Shown piece after piece: positions 8,261 through 14,890 of a stretch of DNA of 17,726 nt. The position numbers were made by a program, and so were the translations under genes. Where the stretch lies: positions 1 to 17,726 of the forward strand of contig JBBKWG010000127.1 in assembly GCA_037968835.1 (NCBI GenBank), read 5' to 3'. This DNA is from JBBKWG01 sp037968835 (GTDB lineage: Bacteria > Pseudomonadota > Alphaproteobacteria > Rhodobacterales > Rhodobacteraceae). Position 1 is the first letter of the stretch. Each line of letters opens with the position of its first letter. The notes beneath the pieces are model-generated. The model was not told where the DNA came from. It saw only the letters and a list, made by a program, of their open reading frames with translations, and searched no databases.

Positions 8261-8276
8261 TGACACGGTGACACGG
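8261..8276. repeat. Tandem direct repeat TGACACGG x2 upstream of hyuA
   Basis: TGACACGG at 8261-8268 is followed immediately by an identical copy at 8269-8276. The pair lies about 30-46 bp upstream of the hyuA ATG, in the short gap between the tRNA and hyuA, where an operator would be expected. The repeat is seen directly. Any regulatory role is inference, and no matching regulator was identified nearby. Confidence 0.5.
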
Positions 8277-8325
8277 GATGATCCAATTGTTTCTGGCCGG
8301 TGTTTGCCATGCCCATCGGGCCAAC

Positions 8326-8412
8326 TGGTGCGGACGGCGGGACTTGAACCCGCACTCCCATTCGGGAAGCAGATTTTAAGTCTGCTGCGTCTACCGATTT
8401 CGCCACGCCCGC
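8326..8412 (-). tRNA. tRNA-Leu (anticodon UAA)
   Basis: On the minus strand the 5' acceptor arm GCGGGCG (8412-8406) pairs with CGTCCGC (8336-8330), including one G-U. The discriminator A at 8329 and an encoded CCA (8328-8326) follow. The anticodon stem GCAGA/TCTGC encloses the loop CTTAAAA, whose central triplet UAA (8378-8376) reads UUA. A long variable arm (TTCCCGAATGGGAG region), typical of class II tRNAs, and GGTTCAAGTCC for the T arm confirm leucine identity. The tRNA lies between a TPR gene and hyuA, all on the same strand. No integrase or flanking att duplication was seen. Confidence 0.97.
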
Positions 8413-8485
8413 ATGCGGATGTGATGCCACAACATTTTGCGCGCTGCGACCCCCAATTGTGGACCCCTTCAAATCGCGGGCCGGC

Positions 8486-9043
8486 TCAGAGTTCTTCGCC
8501 CTTTGGTTCGACAAGAAGTGTGCGTTCCGGCAGCCAGGGATTGATCTCTATCGCGGCGCGCAGGATGTCTTGCGCTTCGTCGTCGCGCCCCATCCCCATC
8601 AGTGTCAGCGCCTTGCCCGACAGCGCCGCGACGTGACGCGGCGCGCGGTCAAGTGCGTGGTCGAGATCAACGAGCGCGGTCGGGAAATCCTGCCGGATGA
8701 AGTTCACGAAGGCGCGCTGGTTATAGCCCTCGGCGTAATCCGGGCAATAGGCCGTCAACTCGTCGAATGCCTCTACTGCCGTCTCGAAATCCCAGGACGC
8801 GCGCGCACTCATGCCGCGATCCAGCAGGGCCTGCGCAGTCTCGTCGGGTGCCGTCGCCCAGAGTTCCCACAGGCGGTTCGAGATAACCCGCGCCGTCAAT
8901 TCGTCGGGCGCGGCCTGGACCTGCTGGAACAGGATCTCTTGCGCTTCGGCAATATCGGGGGACGCAGGACAATCGGCGTGCGCCACGGAAACGAAGGCGG
9001 CGGTGGCAAGGGCGAGCGGGAGTGTTAGGGCATATATGCGCAT
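8486..9043 (-). CDS. Secreted/periplasmic TPR-repeat protein
   Basis: This is a 185-residue protein with an N-terminal signal peptide: a short basic start, a hydrophobic core TLPLALATAAFVSVA and a likely cleavage after AHA (about residues 21-23). The first mature cysteine is near position 25. Two or three tetratricopeptide units follow, visible in RGMSARASWDFETAVEAFDELTAYCP (about 77-102), then the NQRAFVNFIRQDFPTALVDLDHAL unit and the ALTLMGMGRDDEAQDILRAAIEINP unit with the classic final proline. TPR proteins act as interaction scaffolds; the partner is not known here. The gene is divergent from the rhomboid gene across 186 bp and lies upstream of the tRNA on the same strand. It may be a lone unit, and no enzymatic motif is visible. 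Confidence 0.82.
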   Translation of the reverse strand: MRIYALTLPLALATAAFVSVAHADCPASPDIAEAQEILFQQVQAAPDELTARVISNRLWELWATAPDETAQALLDRGMSARASWDFETAVEAFDELTAYCPDYAEGYNQRAFVNFIRQDFPTALVDLDHALDRAPRHVAALSGKALTLMGMGRDDEAQDILRAAIEINPWLPERTLLVEPKGEEL

Positions 9044-9229
9044 AACCCGAATTCTGGCGCGGTCGCGCGCTCCGTCAAGTCACGATGACGAGATCCCCCC
9101 TGCGCGCGCGGTTACAGTTTCCGCCTCGAAGCGAAATTATCTTTTCGTTGAAGCCAGTTACGCAGATCTTCGATTGAAATCCGCCCACGCCGACTTGGCG
9201 AGTGTCCATGAACCCGCTACCTCTCAGGC

Positions 9230-9961
9230 ATGTTTCCGATCCGCGATCATAACCCGTCGACCCGCACCCCCTTCGTGACTTGGGCGCTGATCGCCATAAA
9301 CGTCGGGGTTTTCCTCAGTTACTGGTCGCTTTTTTCCAACGACGCCGCCTTGGGGCGGTTCTTTTTCTCATGGGGCCTCGTGCCCGCCATCTTCCAGCCC
9401 GAGACCTACATCACGTCGATGTTCCTGCACGGCAGCATCATGCATCTGGTGGGTAACATGCTGTTTCTGTGGGTTTTTGGCGACAACCTGGAAGATATGA
9501 TGGGCCATTTCAGCTTTCTCGCCTTCTACCTCGCGGCCGGGCTCGCAGCGGCGCTGGCGCAAACCTATTCCGACCCGACCAGCCTTGTTCCGATGGTCGG
9601 CGCGTCGGGCGCGATTGCGGGTGTGATGGGGGGCTATCTTCTGCTTTTTCCACGCGCGCGGGTCGATGTGGTTATCATCCTGATCGTCATCTTCCGGATA
9701 TTGCCGGTCCCGGCGTGGATCGTCTTGAGTGCGTGGCTTGGCATTCAGTTGTTTCAGGGCTCCATGACGCCGACGGGCGGTGGCGGCGTCGCATATTGGG
9801 CGCACGCGGGCGGCTTTCTGGCGGGTGTGTTGCTGACGCTTCCGGTCTGGCTGCGCCTTGGCGGTCCCGGATTCTGGCAGCGCACCCACGGCACGCCGCC
9901 GCATCCCGAAGCCCGCTATCGCAGCGTCGGAACATCAGTCCCGAAGGTGCGCCGCCGCTAG
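9230..9961 (+). CDS. Rhomboid family intramembrane serine protease
   Basis: This is a 243-residue multi-spanning membrane protease of the rhomboid family. The start MFPIRDHNPS is characteristic of bacterial rhomboids, which supports the ATG at 9230 even though the ribosome site (CAGG) is weak. Catalytic features are all present: Asn76 in MHLVGNMLFLWVFG (oxyanion side), the nucleophile Ser126 in GASGAIAG (124-131) and the catalytic His192 in YWAHAGGFLAG. Six hydrophobic segments can be made out, with a basic C-terminal tail. The enzyme should cleave transmembrane substrates in the inner membrane; its substrate is unknown. The 3' end overlaps the convergent SMR gene by 4 bp, and no terminator hairpin separates them. 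Confidence 0.93.
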   Translation: MFPIRDHNPSTRTPFVTWALIAINVGVFLSYWSLFSNDAALGRFFFSWGLVPAIFQPETYITSMFLHGSIMHLVGNMLFLWVFGDNLEDMMGHFSFLAFYLAAGLAAALAQTYSDPTSLVPMVGASGAIAGVMGGYLLLFPRARVDVVIILIVIFRILPVPAWIVLSAWLGIQLFQGSMTPTGGGGVAYWAHAGGFLAGVLLTLPVWLRLGGPGFWQRTHGTPPHPEARYRSVGTSVPKVRRR

Positions 9962-10293
9962 TGCGGAGTTGCCGTGGAAAACAGGTGGATAATCAGGATG
10001 CCCACCAGGATCAGCCCGATTCCGATCAGCGCCGGCAGGTCCAGTCGCTGGCCGAAAACGACCCGTCCGATCGCCGCGATGAACACGATGCCGAGTCCGG
10101 ACCAGATGGCGTAGACCAGCCCGACGGGCATCACCTTGAGCGTCAGCGACAATAGGTAGAACGACGCGCCGTAGGCAAAGACGACGACAATCGACGGCAC
10201 CAGGCGCGAAAACTGGTGGCTGGCCTGAAGCGCCGTCGTGCCGATGGTTTCGGCGGCGATCGCGAGGATGAGGTAGATATAGGTTGCGGGCAT
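9958..10293 (-). CDS. Small multidrug resistance (SMR/EmrE-like) membrane protein
   Basis: This is a 111-residue four-helix membrane protein. Glu15 in the first helix (ILAIAAETIGTTAL) is at the position of the essential proton/substrate glutamate (Glu14) of EmrE. The second-to-third helix region has VGLVYAIWSGLGIVFIA, the YAxWxGxG signature of the family, followed by FGQRLDLPALIGIGLILVGILII. SMR proteins work as dimers that exchange protons for cationic drugs, guanidinium or polyamine-like compounds; which one applies cannot be said. A GGAG lies about 10 bases upstream of the ATG. It sits 107 bp downstream of an Lrp-type regulator on the same strand, which makes regulation by that protein plausible. 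It overlaps the rhomboid gene convergently. Confidence 0.9.
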   Translation of the reverse strand: MPATYIYLILAIAAETIGTTALQASHQFSRLVPSIVVVFAYGASFYLLSLTLKVMPVGLVYAIWSGLGIVFIAAIGRVVFGQRLDLPALIGIGLILVGILIIHLFSTATPH

Positions 10294-10400
10294 GGGCGCG
10301 GCTCCGTTCAGTTCAGCCGCGCATATCCGATCTTGCTACGCGCACCAAGGGCGCCGACGCTCTGTTTCGCTGCCAGCATTTGCCCGGTCCAATTCCAATA

Positions 10401-10862
10401 TCAAAGTGGCAACGCGGTTGTGTCCTTGAGGTCTTCCATCACAAAAGAAGCCGAAACGTCCGACATCTCGACCTTGCGAATGAGCCGCTGATAAAGGCGG
10501 TCATAAGCCTGCATGTCGGTCACCCGCGCGCGCACCAGGTAGTCCAGATCTCCGGTCATGCGATAGGCGCCGAGGATCTCCGGCATCTCGCGGGTGGCGC
10601 GGGAAAAGGCGTCGAGCCAGCCGGGATCGTGGCGATTGGTGCGGATCAGGATGAACACCGTCAGCGCCAGCCCCAGCTTGTCGGCATCCAGCAACGCGAC
10701 CCGCGCGCGAATAACGCCCGAGGCTTCGAGCGCCCGCACACGCCGCCACGTGGCGTTGCGCGAAAGTCCGATCCTGTCGCCAAGGACATCGAGGCTTTGC
10801 GACGCGTCGCGTTGCAATTCGGCGAGGATTTTGCGATCCAGATCATCAATTGTCACAGTCAT
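10401..10862 (-). CDS. Lrp/AsnC family transcriptional regulator
   Basis: This is a 153-residue regulator with the standard two-domain layout. The N-terminal helix-turn-helix begins LDDLDRKILAEL-like (here IDDLDRKILAELQRDAS, about 5-21). It continues through DRIGLSRNATWRRVRALEASGVI, the recognition helix region (about 29-51). The C-terminal RAM ligand-binding domain has LTVFILIRTNR, MPEILGAYRMTGDLDYLVRARVTD and the SASFVMEDLKDTTALPL ending usual in this family. Such proteins sense amino acids or related small molecules and often regulate a divergent or neighbouring transporter. Candidates are the SMR gene downstream and the divergent DUF6356-like gene. No good Shine-Dalgarno is visible before the ATG at 10862. 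The ligand is unknown. Confidence 0.93.
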   Translation of the reverse strand: MTVTIDDLDRKILAELQRDASQSLDVLGDRIGLSRNATWRRVRALEASGVIRARVALLDADKLGLALTVFILIRTNRHDPGWLDAFSRATREMPEILGAYRMTGDLDYLVRARVTDMQAYDRLYQRLIRKVEMSDVSASFVMEDLKDTTALPL

Positions 10863-10975
10863 GCGGCGATCATTGGGAATAATTCACGACATTTCAAGCA
10901 ACGATGCTCAAATTGGGAGAACATCCCACCCGAATTGAGCGATACAGGCCACATCATTTCGAGAGGATCGAACTC

Positions 10976-11182
10976 ATGATTGCACGCGTCTTTCTGGATC
11001 ACCCCGCCAGCGTCGATGAAAGTTACATCGCGCACGCGAAATTTGCCGGTGGGTTTTCGCTGAAACTTCTGGCTGCCGCCGGTGCCGCCGCCGTTCACGC
11101 TGTCATCCCCTGCCTGTTCGAAAAGACGGCCAGCCGGATGGTCGCGGATCTATACGCCCGCACTCATAATCGCGGCCATTGA
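10976..11182 (+). CDS. DUF6356-like small protein
   Basis: This is a 68-residue protein read from the ATG at 10976, which has GAGAGGA eight bases upstream. The frame is open further upstream, but homologues I recall begin at this MIARxFLDHP. The protein reads as a short amphipathic start with HPASVDESYIAHAKFAGGFS, a single hydrophobic helix LKLLAAAGAAAVHAVIPCLF, and a polar tail KTASRMVADLYARTHNR. The HPxSVxESYxxH and HAxxPxLFxKTAS pattern is what I recognise as DUF6356, common in Rhodobacterales and sphingomonads and of unknown function. It is probably a membrane-associated protein. It is divergent from the Lrp gene across about 113 bp and convergent with ppx, 25 bp away. Confidence 0.72.
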   Translation: MIARVFLDHPASVDESYIAHAKFAGGFSLKLLAAAGAAAVHAVIPCLFEKTASRMVADLYARTHNRGH

Positions 11183-11207
11183 AATCAGCGCGCGTGTAAT
11201 GCTGCGC

Positions 11208-12323
11208 TCAGTAAGGCCCGTCGTCCAGCACCCCGTCGGCCGACATTTGCGAGTATAGCAATCCTTCGCGTAGACCCCGGTCGGCGACGGACAAGCGGTC
11301 GGTTGGCCACACTCTGAGCAGCGCCTGAAGGATCGCGGCACCGGACATGATAAGCGCGTGGCGGTCCCGGCCGATCCGCGGATCGAGCCTGCGCCCTTCC
11401 TCGCCCAGATCCAGATAGTTCCGGATCACCTTGTCGATCTGGTCGGACGTCATGCGCAGCCCGTCGACCTTGCTGCGGTCATACCGGCGCAATCCCAGAT
11501 GGCTGGCAGCGACCGTGGTTACGGTGCCCGAGGTGCCGATGATCTGGAAGCCTTCGCGGGTCTGCTCGGATTCGTAGGGCGAAAACGCCGACAGGTTCTC
11601 CTCAAAAAACCAGCTCATCAGCGCAAAGCGTGCGGAATCGTCTTCGACATCGTCGAACTGATCGCGCAGCGTCGCGACCCCAAGCGGCACCGAAATCCAG
11701 TCGACAACCCGTGCCGAGGGAAATGGCGAGTTCAGATCGGGCGAAAACCCGGCGTGCAATCGCATGATGGCGCGCGGTCGGTCGATCCGGGGCACCCGGC
11801 TGATGTCGATCCAGACAAGCTCGGTCGAACCGCCGCCGATGTCGACGACCAGAAGCTGTTCGGTCCGGGTCGAAACCAGTGGCGCACACGAGATGACGGC
11901 GAGCCGTGCTTCCTCCTCGGGCTTGATGATTTCCAGCGTCAGTCCGGTTTCGCGCGTCACGCTGGCCATGAACTGCGCCCCGTTCGAGGCCCGGCGGCAG
12001 GCTTCGGTCGCGACCAGCCGCATCCGCTTAACATCATGCTTTTCAAGTTTTTTCTGACAGATACGCAGCGCCTGCACGGTCCTGTTCATTGATCCGCGCG
12101 ACAAACGCCCCGAGGCTTCGAGGCCGATACCAAGCTGCACCGATTTCGAGAAGCTGTCGACGACGTGGAATTGGTTGCCCTTGGGTTGGGCAATCAGCAT
12201 GCGGCACGAATTGGTGCCGAGGTCCAGCGCGGCATATAGCTCGGCTGGGTCTGCTTTTACGGGCGGGACAGGCTCGACCTTGTGCGGGAACCGGTCAGCG
12301 CCCGTTGGACGCTTGGGCGGCAT
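11208..12323 (-). CDS. Ppx/GppA family exopolyphosphatase/guanosine pentaphosphatase
   Basis: This is a 371-residue ASKHA-fold phosphatase that degrades polyphosphate and/or converts pppGpp to ppGpp. The phosphate-1 loop ALDLGTNSCRMLIA starts near residue 32. The catalytic-glutamate region is KPEEEARLA (134-142), and the phosphate-2 loop is VVDIGGGSTELVW (159-171). The downstream GTSGTVTT and MSGAAILQALL blocks are also family-typical. A 25-30 residue proline/lysine-rich leader precedes the domain, and the length fits the short single-domain alphaproteobacterial type. GGAGGG lies just upstream of the ATG. In many relatives, as I recall, the gene for the 23S rRNA methyltransferase RlmE follows; here a convergent DUF6356-like gene follows instead. 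Exopolyphosphatase and GppA activities cannot be told apart by eye. Confidence 0.9.
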   Translation of the reverse strand: MPPKRPTGADRFPHKVEPVPPVKADPAELYAALDLGTNSCRMLIAQPKGNQFHVVDSFSKSVQLGIGLEASGRLSRGSMNRTVQALRICQKKLEKHDVKRMRLVATEACRRASNGAQFMASVTRETGLTLEIIKPEEEARLAVISCAPLVSTRTEQLLVVDIGGGSTELVWIDISRVPRIDRPRAIMRLHAGFSPDLNSPFPSARVVDWISVPLGVATLRDQFDDVEDDSARFALMSWFFEENLSAFSPYESEQTREGFQIIGTSGTVTTVAASHLGLRRYDRSKVDGLRMTSDQIDKVIRNYLDLGEEGRRLDPRIGRDRHALIMSGAAILQALLRVWPTDRLSVADRGLREGLLYSQMSADGVLDDGPY

Positions 12324-12487
12324 ATCGCCCTCCGATGTCTGGTTGGCTTTACCCTAGGGGGGCGCAGCGATCCGCGCAAGTCTTGGCGCTGTGCCTCACG
12401 AACATCTTGAGAAGTATTCATGTCCCAAGGGGTACCGCCCAACGCCGAACCCGCCTAATTTCACGCAGGTCGCGAAGCGCATAAGAG

Positions 12488-12544
12488 ATGTCGAAAATCG
12501 CCATCGGCTTTGGCGAAATGAGCGTAGGACAGCGCGCAAGGTAA
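12488..12544 (+). CDS. Possible 18-codon leader ORF before the one-carbon operon
   Basis: An ATG at 12488 with AAGAG just before it opens a short frame, MSKIAIGFGEMSVGQRAR, ending TAA at 12542-12544. The stop is directly adjacent to the GGGAGG ribosome site of the 98-residue 'virulence factor'-family gene that starts at 12555. An internal inverted repeat TCGCCA (12498-12503)/TGGCGA (12511-12516) lies within it. Position and overlap with the ribosome site are what a translationally coupled leader peptide would show. An 18-codon frame can also arise by chance, so this is speculative. Confidence 0.25.
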   Translation: MSKIAIGFGEMSVGQRAR

Positions 12545-12554
12545 GGGAGGCGAC

Positions 12555-12851
12555 ATGCCCGGCGTAACCATAGTCTATTGGCGCGATATCCCCGCGCAGG
12601 TCATCGTCGGCAAGGGTCGGCAGGGGTCCAAGGCCCCGCTGCCCGAGCGTTTCGAGCAGGCAATCGACCGCACGGCGATGAAAATCGGGGCCAAGGACAG
12701 CGACGCCTATATGACGGAATGGCGCAAGGCGGCCCCGTATGAGGTCGCCGGAGAGCCCGCAGAGGTCGCGCAGGCCGAAGCCGCCCGTATCGACACCGAA
12801 TACGATCAAGAGCGGATCAAGGCTCTGATCGACAACGACGGATGGGCGTGA
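12555..12851 (+). CDS. 'Virulence factor' family small protein (one-carbon cluster, function unknown)
   Basis: This is a 98-residue cytoplasmic protein without cysteines, signal peptide or membrane segment. It reads VTIVYWRDIPAQVIVGKGR (4-22), then KAPLPERFEQAIDRTAMKIG and SDAYMTEWRKAAPYEV, with an acidic C-terminal helix and the ending NDGWA. This matches the Pfam family called Virulence_fact, a name that says little about function. A strong GGGAGG precedes its ATG, and its 3' end overlaps the folate reductase-like gene by 10 bp, so the two are co-translated. Being first in an operon with folate enzymes argues for a role in methyl-folate or corrinoid chemistry, for example as a subunit or scaffold of the reductase. 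That is inference from context only, and no catalytic residues can be proposed. Confidence 0.8.
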   Translation: MPGVTIVYWRDIPAQVIVGKGRQGSKAPLPERFEQAIDRTAMKIGAKDSDAYMTEWRKAAPYEVAGEPAEVAQAEAARIDTEYDQERIKALIDNDGWA

Positions 12852-13807
12852 GCGCCCGCGACATAAGGAATGCTCTGTTGGCTTTGTTGCAATTCAAGCG
12901 GAAGTCCGATGCCGGTCAGCGACCCGACCCCAAGGTCGAGGCCTTTCTAGACGGCTTCTCGATCGAGGTCATGCCGCGGACGGCGGAAAAGGTCGACGAT
13001 TTTCGCGCTCTGCTGCCCGAAGGCACCCGCGTTTACATCGCGCATATCGAAGGCACCCCGATCCACGAGATGGTGGCGACGGCAAAGCGTCTGAGCGCGG
13101 ATGGTTATCGCGTCATGCCGCATTTCCCGGCCCGGATCATCGCCGATCAGATGATGCTTGAGGATTGGATCGCCCGCTATCAGGGCGAAGCGGGCGTCGA
13201 TCAGGCGCTTTTGCTTGCGGGCGGTGTGCGCGAACCGCATGGGATATTCCATCACTCGATGCACCTTCTGGAGACCGGCGCGTTCGACAAGGCGGGCTTC
13301 AAGCGCCTGCACGTCGCCGGCCATCCCGAAGGCAACCGCGACATCGACCCCAATGGCGGCGACGCGAACGTGGCGGCGGCGCTGTCGTGGAAGCAGGATT
13401 TCGCCAACCGCACCGATGCCAAGATGGCCATCGTCACGCAATTCGCGTTCGAGGCCGATCCGATCATCAAATGGGCTAACGCGGTTCAGGCCTCGGGCAT
13501 CGACCTGCCGATCCACATCGGCATCGCCGGTCCGGCGAAGCTGCAGACCCTCATCAAGTTCGCCATTGCCTGCGGCGTCGGCCCGTCGCTGCGCGTGCTG
13601 CAAAAGCGCGCGATGGACGTGACCAAACTGGTCCTCCCCTACGAGCCCGACGACATCGTTTCGGCGCTGGCAGCCCACAAGGCCGCACATCCGGATTTCG
13701 CGATCTCCAACGTCCATTTCTTCCCGCTTGGCGGGATCAAGACCAATGCCGAATGGGCGATTTCTCGCGGCGGTGCCTCGGCCCGCCCAGCGGCCGCCAC
13801 GGCCTGA
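12842..13807 (+). CDS. Methylenetetrahydrofolate reductase-like protein (divergent MetF)
   Basis: This is a 321-residue protein that I recognise as the Rhodobacterales form annotated as methylenetetrahydrofolate reductase. Such an enzyme would reduce 5,10-methylene-THF to 5-methyl-THF. The sequence has FSIEVMPRTAEKVDDF (about 39-54) in the place of the MetF start strand, and VYIAHIEGTP. It continues with LLLAGGVREPHG, KRLHVAGHPEGNRDIDPNGG, TQFAFEADPIIKW, IHIGIAGPAKLQTLIKFA and HFFPLGGIKTNAEW. TQFAFE and the IG(I)AGP segment match MetF landmarks. The GAGGSTR-like stretch of classical MetF is not evident, so the electron donor may differ. ATG 12842 overlaps the preceding gene by 10 bp, and a GTG at 12848 is an alternative start. 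The next gene uses the product, methyl-THF. Function is likely but not certain. Confidence 0.8.
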   Translation: MGVSARDIRNALLALLQFKRKSDAGQRPDPKVEAFLDGFSIEVMPRTAEKVDDFRALLPEGTRVYIAHIEGTPIHEMVATAKRLSADGYRVMPHFPARIIADQMMLEDWIARYQGEAGVDQALLLAGGVREPHGIFHHSMHLLETGAFDKAGFKRLHVAGHPEGNRDIDPNGGDANVAAALSWKQDFANRTDAKMAIVTQFAFEADPIIKWANAVQASGIDLPIHIGIAGPAKLQTLIKFAIACGVGPSLRVLQKRAMDVTKLVLPYEPDDIVSALAAHKAAHPDFAISNVHFFPLGGIKTNAEWAISRGGASARPAAATA

Positions 13808-13827
13808 CCCCAAACTGAAAGAGCCAC

Positions 13828-14817
13828 ATGACCCGCACCGTCCTTGAGTCCAAGAGCAAGACCGTCGTCATCGGATTTGACGAGCCGTTCTGCGTGATCG
13901 GCGAGCGCATCAATCCGACGGGGCGCAAGAAGCTGGCTGCCGAACTCGAAGCCGGGGACTTCACGACCGTCGAGCGGGATGCGCTGGAACAGGTGGCGTG
14001 CGGGGCAATGGTGCTGGACGTGAACTCGGGCGCCGTTTTCACCAACAAGATGGCCGAAGACCCGCGCTACGCCGACAACAACTTCGTCGAACCGACGCTG
14101 ATGCGCGAATTGGTGATGCGGATACAGTCGCTGGTCGACGTGCCGCTCTGCATCGATTCCTCGGTGCCCGGTGCGCTAAAAAACGGTCTGGAGGCTGCCG
14201 AGGGTCGCCCGCTTCTGAACTCGGTCACGGGCGAGGAAGAGCGGCTGGAACTGGTTCTGCCGCTGGTCAAGAAATACAACGTGCCGGTGGTTGCGATCTC
14301 GAACGACGACACCGGCATTTCCGAAGACCCGGACGTGCGGTTTGCCGTCGCCAAGAAGATCGTCGAGCGGGCCGCCGATTTCGGCATTCCGGCGCATGAC
14401 ATCGTGGTCGATCCGCTGGTGATGCCGGTCGGTGCGATGGCCAGCGCGGGCCGTCAGGTTTTCACGCTGGTCAATCGGCTGAGAACCGAGCTTGGCGTGA
14501 ACACGACTTGCGGCGCGTCCAACATCTCGTTCGGGCTGCCGCATCGTCACGGGATCAACGCCGCGTTTCTGCCGATGGCGATGGCTGCGGGGATGACCAG
14601 TGCGATCATGAACCCGGTGCGAGCCGTTGAAATGGAAGCGATCCGGGCCGCGAACTTCCTGATGAACCACGACCCGAACGGATCGACCTGGATTCGCTTC
14701 AGCCGGGTTCTCGATGCGGTGGCGGAAGGACAGGACTTCGCGACGGCCAGTCAGGCTTCCATTGACGCCGGCAGCTCGCGCCCCGGTCGTGACGGACGGC
14801 GGCGTCGCCGGGCCTGA
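13828..14817 (+). CDS. Methyltetrahydrofolate:corrinoid methyltransferase (pterin-binding, split MetH-like)
   Basis: This is a 329-residue TIM-barrel protein of the pterin-binding (dihydropteroate synthase/AcsE/MtgA/MetH folate domain) family. It would move methyl groups between 5-methyl-THF and a corrinoid protein. Key blocks are VIGERINPTGRKKL (23-36), VLDVNSGAV (62-70), PLCIDSSVPGALKNGLEA (106-123) with Asp110, LLNSVTGEEERL, VPVVAISNDDTG and VDPLVMPVGA. TTCGASNISFGLPHRHGINA with its Asn follows. The C-terminus is a short Arg-rich tail (GRDGRRRRRA) that I think is usual in this group. There is no homocysteine-binding or B12-binding domain, so those functions must come from separate proteins. 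It follows the reductase-like gene by 20 bp with GAAAGAG before the ATG, and a strong terminator ends the operon. A role in glycine betaine or other demethylation is the main alternative to methionine synthesis. Confidence 0.88.
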   Translation: MTRTVLESKSKTVVIGFDEPFCVIGERINPTGRKKLAAELEAGDFTTVERDALEQVACGAMVLDVNSGAVFTNKMAEDPRYADNNFVEPTLMRELVMRIQSLVDVPLCIDSSVPGALKNGLEAAEGRPLLNSVTGEEERLELVLPLVKKYNVPVVAISNDDTGISEDPDVRFAVAKKIVERAADFGIPAHDIVVDPLVMPVGAMASAGRQVFTLVNRLRTELGVNTTCGASNISFGLPHRHGINAAFLPMAMAAGMTSAIMNPVRAVEMEAIRAANFLMNHDPNGSTWIRFSRVLDAVAEGQDFATASQASIDAGSSRPGRDGRRRRRA

Positions 14818-14844
14818 TCTACAAGCAGCGGACTTCCAGAAATT

Positions 14845-14881
14845 GAAAGGTCTGGCGCGGGTCATCGCGCCAGTCCTTTTC
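14845..14881. terminator. Bidirectional Rho-independent terminator
   Basis: CTGGCGCG (14852-14859) and CGCGCCAG (14866-14873) form a perfect 8-bp stem around the loop GGTCAT. Flanking GAAAGG (14845-14850) and CCTTTT (14875-14880) can extend the stem past one T-T mismatch. They also supply a T-run on the plus strand and a shorter one on the minus strand. It lies between the convergent methyltransferase gene (ends 14817) and the P460-like gene (ends 14891), so it can stop transcription of both. Confidence 0.88.
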
Positions 14882-14890
14882 AGTTCCGGA

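Noticed and set aside
4877..8263. A 1128-codon open frame on the plus strand opposite hyuA and hyuB
   Set aside because: It lies antisense to two clearly recognisable hydantoinase genes. Its translation is rich in R, D, H and G with no domain, as expected from the complement of GC-rich codons.
8326..8412. tRNA-Leu as an integration site for a genomic island
   Set aside because: No integrase, no duplicated tRNA 3' end and no change in base composition were seen on either side.
10859..11098. A 79-codon minus-strand frame overlapping the start of the Lrp gene
   Set aside because: It is antisense to the DUF6356-like gene, which has a good ribosome site and a recognisable sequence. The antisense translation matches nothing I know.
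11183..11207. Terminator between the DUF6356-like and ppx genes
   Set aside because: Only a weak 5-bp AGCGC/GCGCT pairing is present in the area and no T-run follows it.
12324..12554. Cobalamin or SAM/SAH riboswitch upstream of the one-carbon operon
   Set aside because: No B12-box-like conserved sequence or extended multi-stem structure was recognised; only a 6-bp hairpin is present. A covariance-model search would be decisive.
12947..13813. A 288-codon minus-strand frame opposite the MetF-like gene
   Set aside because: It is a shadow of the well-supported plus-strand gene and has a biased, domain-free translation.
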